This document shows positions 62,224 through 64,000 of a stretch of 64,000 bases of DNA, piece after piece; position 1 is the first letter of the stretch, and each line of letters starts with the position of its first letter. Location: the NCBI RefSeq assembly GCF_030812675.1, contig NZ_JAUSTE010000002.1, positions 124,001-188,000 on the forward strand, read 5' to 3'. The DNA comes from Sinomonas atrocyanea. GTDB lineage: Bacteria; Actinomycetota; Actinomycetes; Actinomycetales; Micrococcaceae. The position numbers were made by a program, and so were the translations under genes. Below the pieces are notes generated by a model. It did no database searches. It was given only the letters and a program-made list of their open reading frames with translations, and was not told the DNA's origin.

Positions 62224-63168
62224 CTAGGACCTCACGGCGATGTCCCCGACCATGCCCATCTCGTCGTGGAACTGGCAGATGTAGTGCCAGGTGCCGGCCG
62301 TGCCGAACGTCCACGTGAAGTGGTCCGGGCCCCCGCCCGCCTTGGGGAGGAGCGTGCCGGAGTCGACGGGCTTGCCGCCGGCGCGGGTGAGCTTGGTGAA
62401 CGTCACCGTGTGCGGGACGACCCCCTGATTGGCGCTCATGTCGAACGTCACCGTGGTCCCGGCCCTGATGTGGTCCAGGGACGGCATGAACCGCATGACC
62501 ATGGCTGTGTCGTCCATGGCCCCGACGAACACGTGCGTGGAGGTCGCCCTCTCCATCGTCTCGTGCATGAGGGCGTACCCGTCGCGGATGATGTGCCTGC
62601 TCTCCACGTGGGCGCGCCGGTCGTAGTAGGCCTGGCTGTGCGGGAGCGGGGACCCCTGGTGCCGGACGTGGACCACGATGTTCATCATCTGGCCGTGCAG
62701 GATGCAGTAGAAGGTGAAGGTTCCGTATTCGGCGAACTTGAGCTGGTACGTCCGCACGGTCGGGATCCCCGGCGTGGGCGGCGCGATCACGCCGGAGTTC
62801 ATCCACCGGGCCTTCGGGTCGAACAGGGGCCCGCCGACCGGCTTGAACGCGTCGGCCTCGAGGTTCGCGATCGAGGTCGGGGGCAGCGGCGGCGTGCCGT
62901 AGCTGACCGTATGGAGTTCGGCGCTGTTGGAGAGGAACCGGATCGAGTCTGCCTGGTGGATCCAGATCTCTCCCGGCAGGAACCGCATGCCCTGGATGGC
63001 CATGTCCTTGGACTGTTCGCCCACGAGGACGTTCCACGTCTGCGGGGCGGCCGCGGAGCCCGCCCCGGCCTGCGCCGGTGCGGTGCCGAGGAGGCCGATG
63101 AGCAGGGTGAGCAGGGCCGTGGCAACCACGGCGGGCGCCCGGAGCCGGGCGCGGGATGACGGTGACAT
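62224..63168 (-). CDS. Secreted two-domain cupredoxin
   Basis: A 314-residue exported protein. Signal peptide: basic start, AVVATALLTLLIGLLGTAPA, cleavage near AQAG (residue 35). Two cupredoxin-like beta-sandwich domains, each with a complete type 1 copper pattern: domain 1 SAELHTVSYG (His) and FYCILHGQMMNI (Cys-x2-His-x2-Met); domain 2 VVPHTVTFTK (His) and YICQFHDEMGMV (Cys-x2-His-x2-Met). Trinuclear multicopper-oxidase motifs are absent, so electron transfer or copper handling is likelier than oxidase activity. No redox partner is adjacent. ATG 63168. Confidence 0.86.
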   Translation of the reverse strand: MSPSSRARLRAPAVVATALLTLLIGLLGTAPAQAGAGSAAAPQTWNVLVGEQSKDMAIQGMRFLPGEIWIHQADSIRFLSNSAELHTVSYGTPPLPPTSIANLEADAFKPVGGPLFDPKARWMNSGVIAPPTPGIPTVRTYQLKFAEYGTFTFYCILHGQMMNIVVHVRHQGSPLPHSQAYYDRRAHVESRHIIRDGYALMHETMERATSTHVFVGAMDDTAMVMRFMPSLDHIRAGTTVTFDMSANQGVVPHTVTFTKLTRAGGKPVDSGTLLPKAGGGPDHFTWTFGTAGTWHYICQFHDEMGMVGDIAVRS

Positions 63169-63443
63169 TGGACTGCTCCCATGGTGAAGCAGTGGGCCCG
63201 GGCCCTTCCAGCGAGGGCTCCGGCTCGGAAGCGCCGGCGGGCGGAGGGCGCGGGCCGGCCACGCGGCGTCGTGCACCTCCAGCGGGGGTGCCGCCGCCTC
63301 GGCGCCGAGACTGCGCCGATCCAGGGTGCTGTCCTCCGGCCCCCTCGACCTCTGGCCCCCGCGAGGACACGCCACAGGATAGACCTCCGCGGCCTGCCGG
63401 GGAAGGCCAGTCCGGCGCGGCGCGGACGCCCTAGAGTGAAGCC

Positions 63444-63911
63444 ATGGCACAGACCCGCGGCACCGTCCTCGTCCTCAACGGCCCCAACCTGAACCTGCTG
63501 GGCACGCGCGAGCCGGAGAAGTACGGCACGCACACCCTCGCCGACATCGAGCGCCTCTGCACCGATGCGGCCCAGGCCCAGGGGCTGGACGCGCAGTGCT
63601 TCCAGTCGAACCATGAGGGCGCGCTCGTGGACGCGATCCACGCCGCCCGCGGCACGGCCCTCGGGATCGTGCTCAACGCCGGCGCCTACACCCACACCTC
63701 GGTGGCGATCCGCGACGCCGTCGCGGCCGTCCAGCTGCCGCTCGTCGAGGTGCACATCACGAACGTGCATGCCCGGGAGCCGTTCCGGCACCACTCCTAC
63801 CTCAGCGACATCGCCAAGGCCGTGATCGCTGGCGCCGGGGTGCTCGGCTACCGGTTCGCGATCGAGTACCTCGCGGACCTCACGGCGACCCGCAGGCCCC
63901 TGGACGTCTAG
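63444..63911 (+). CDS. aroQ: 3-dehydroquinate dehydratase, type II
   Basis: Third step of the shikimate pathway. A 155-residue dodecameric type II enzyme: [19 protein letters not shown] (residues 10-28) with the catalytic Tyr and Arg of the lid, [32 protein letters not shown] (substrate-binding loop), and [18 protein letters not shown] with the catalytic His. ATG 63444 with weak GTGAAG upstream. 49 kb from the DAHP synthase, not in one operon. Confidence 0.96.
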   Translation: MAQTRGTVLVLNGPNLNLLGTREPEKYGTHTLADIERLCTDAAQAQGLDAQCFQSNHEGALVDAIHAARGTALGIVLNAGAYTHTSVAIRDAVAAVQLPLVEVHITNVHAREPFRHHSYLSDIAKAVIAGAGVLGYRFAIEYLADLTATRRPLDV

Positions 63912-64000
63912 CTACTTCCGGGTGCAGACGCCGGGCTGGACCTGCTGGCTGAGGCCGGGAGCCTTGGTGGCCACGGGGGCCAGCTCCTCCATGGTGATCG
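63912..64000 (-). CDS. C-terminal end of an unidentified protein (partial)
   Basis: The last 28 codons of a minus-strand frame, ending in PGLSQQVQPGVCTRK and a TAG at 63912-63914. The stop is immediately next to the aroQ stop, convergent. Too little is visible to assign a family; the single Cys near the end is the only notable residue. Confidence 0.5.
   Translation of the reverse strand, partial: ITMEELAPVATKAPGLSQQVQPGVCTRK

Noticed and set aside
63169-63443. Short frames between the cupredoxin gene and aroQ
   Set aside because: All are Arg/Pro-rich, overlap the signal-peptide region or aroQ start, and have no ribosome binding site; treated as non-coding promoter space.

Overview
The window is high-GC (about 70 percent) actinobacterial chromosome, most likely from the Micrococcaceae (Arthrobacter/Sinomonas type). 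The grounds are the base composition, frequent GTG starts, TGATG and GTGA stop/start overlaps, and gene neighbourhoods shared with mycobacteria: phosphatase-ResA-CcdA-ResB-CcsB; Ppx-TIM barrel...ProC; HTH-bS22; the helicase/secretion-neighbourhood Tad cluster; NUDIX-nth...acs. The genus is an inference. Nearly all of the window is ordinary core chromosome. I see no prophage, IS element, CRISPR array, tRNA or rRNA.

Layout: 0-4.5 kb, cytochrome c maturation (system II) operon on the minus strand. 4.6-8.2 kb, YceI, two SDR genes (one frameshifted), an SPW membrane protein and an F420/NADP-type oxidoreductase. 8.3-12.5 kb, two paired Tyr/Pro-rich membrane proteins, Rex, a glutaredoxin, a HAD phosphatase and the tiny ribosomal protein bS22. 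12.6-14.2 kb, DAHP synthase with a 17-codon aromatic-rich leader peptide and a terminator-like hairpin, followed by an excisionase-like HTH gene. 14.2-15.6 kb, glutamate dehydrogenase. 15.8-20.6 kb, a small accessory island: GAF-ANTAR protein, unknown small proteins, a DosR-like regulator whose receiver lacks its phospho-acceptor Asp, several DosR-box-like sites, and a zinc alcohol dehydrogenase. 20.7-24.4 kb, a thiolase/3-oxoacid CoA-transferase operon facing an IclR regulator. 24.4-36 kb, hydrolases, ArsR, AcuC, a K+ uptake pair, a large catalase, a UDG and an HD/LuxR protein. 36-39 kb, proC, a TIM-barrel isomerase and Ppx/GppA, with two strong hairpins (one with a six-C loop) between proC and the isomerase. 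39-49.8 kb, SseB-like protein, TopA, ArsR, methyltransferase, TrhO, GNAT and an MrfA-type helicase. 49.8-55 kb, a Tad/Flp pilus-type secretion operon. 55-64 kb, a PolA-like polymerase, NUDIX, Nth, a membrane protein, acetyl-CoA synthetase with a CRP-like site, a two-domain cupredoxin and AroQ.

The most interesting signals are regulatory: (i) the predicted leaderless peptide MFKRWYAYFALALEGQA upstream of DAHP synthase, with long complementary segments and a 12-bp hairpin, consistent with attenuation by aromatic amino acids; (ii) three DosR-box-like direct repeats at 19-20 bp spacing beside a degenerate DosR-family regulator, with related sites across the neighbouring unknown genes; (iii) the paired hairpins at 36988-37073, which may be a 6C-like small RNA; and (iv) several perfect palindromes in promoter regions. 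All functional claims rest on reading the sequence and on family knowledge. No database search was run.
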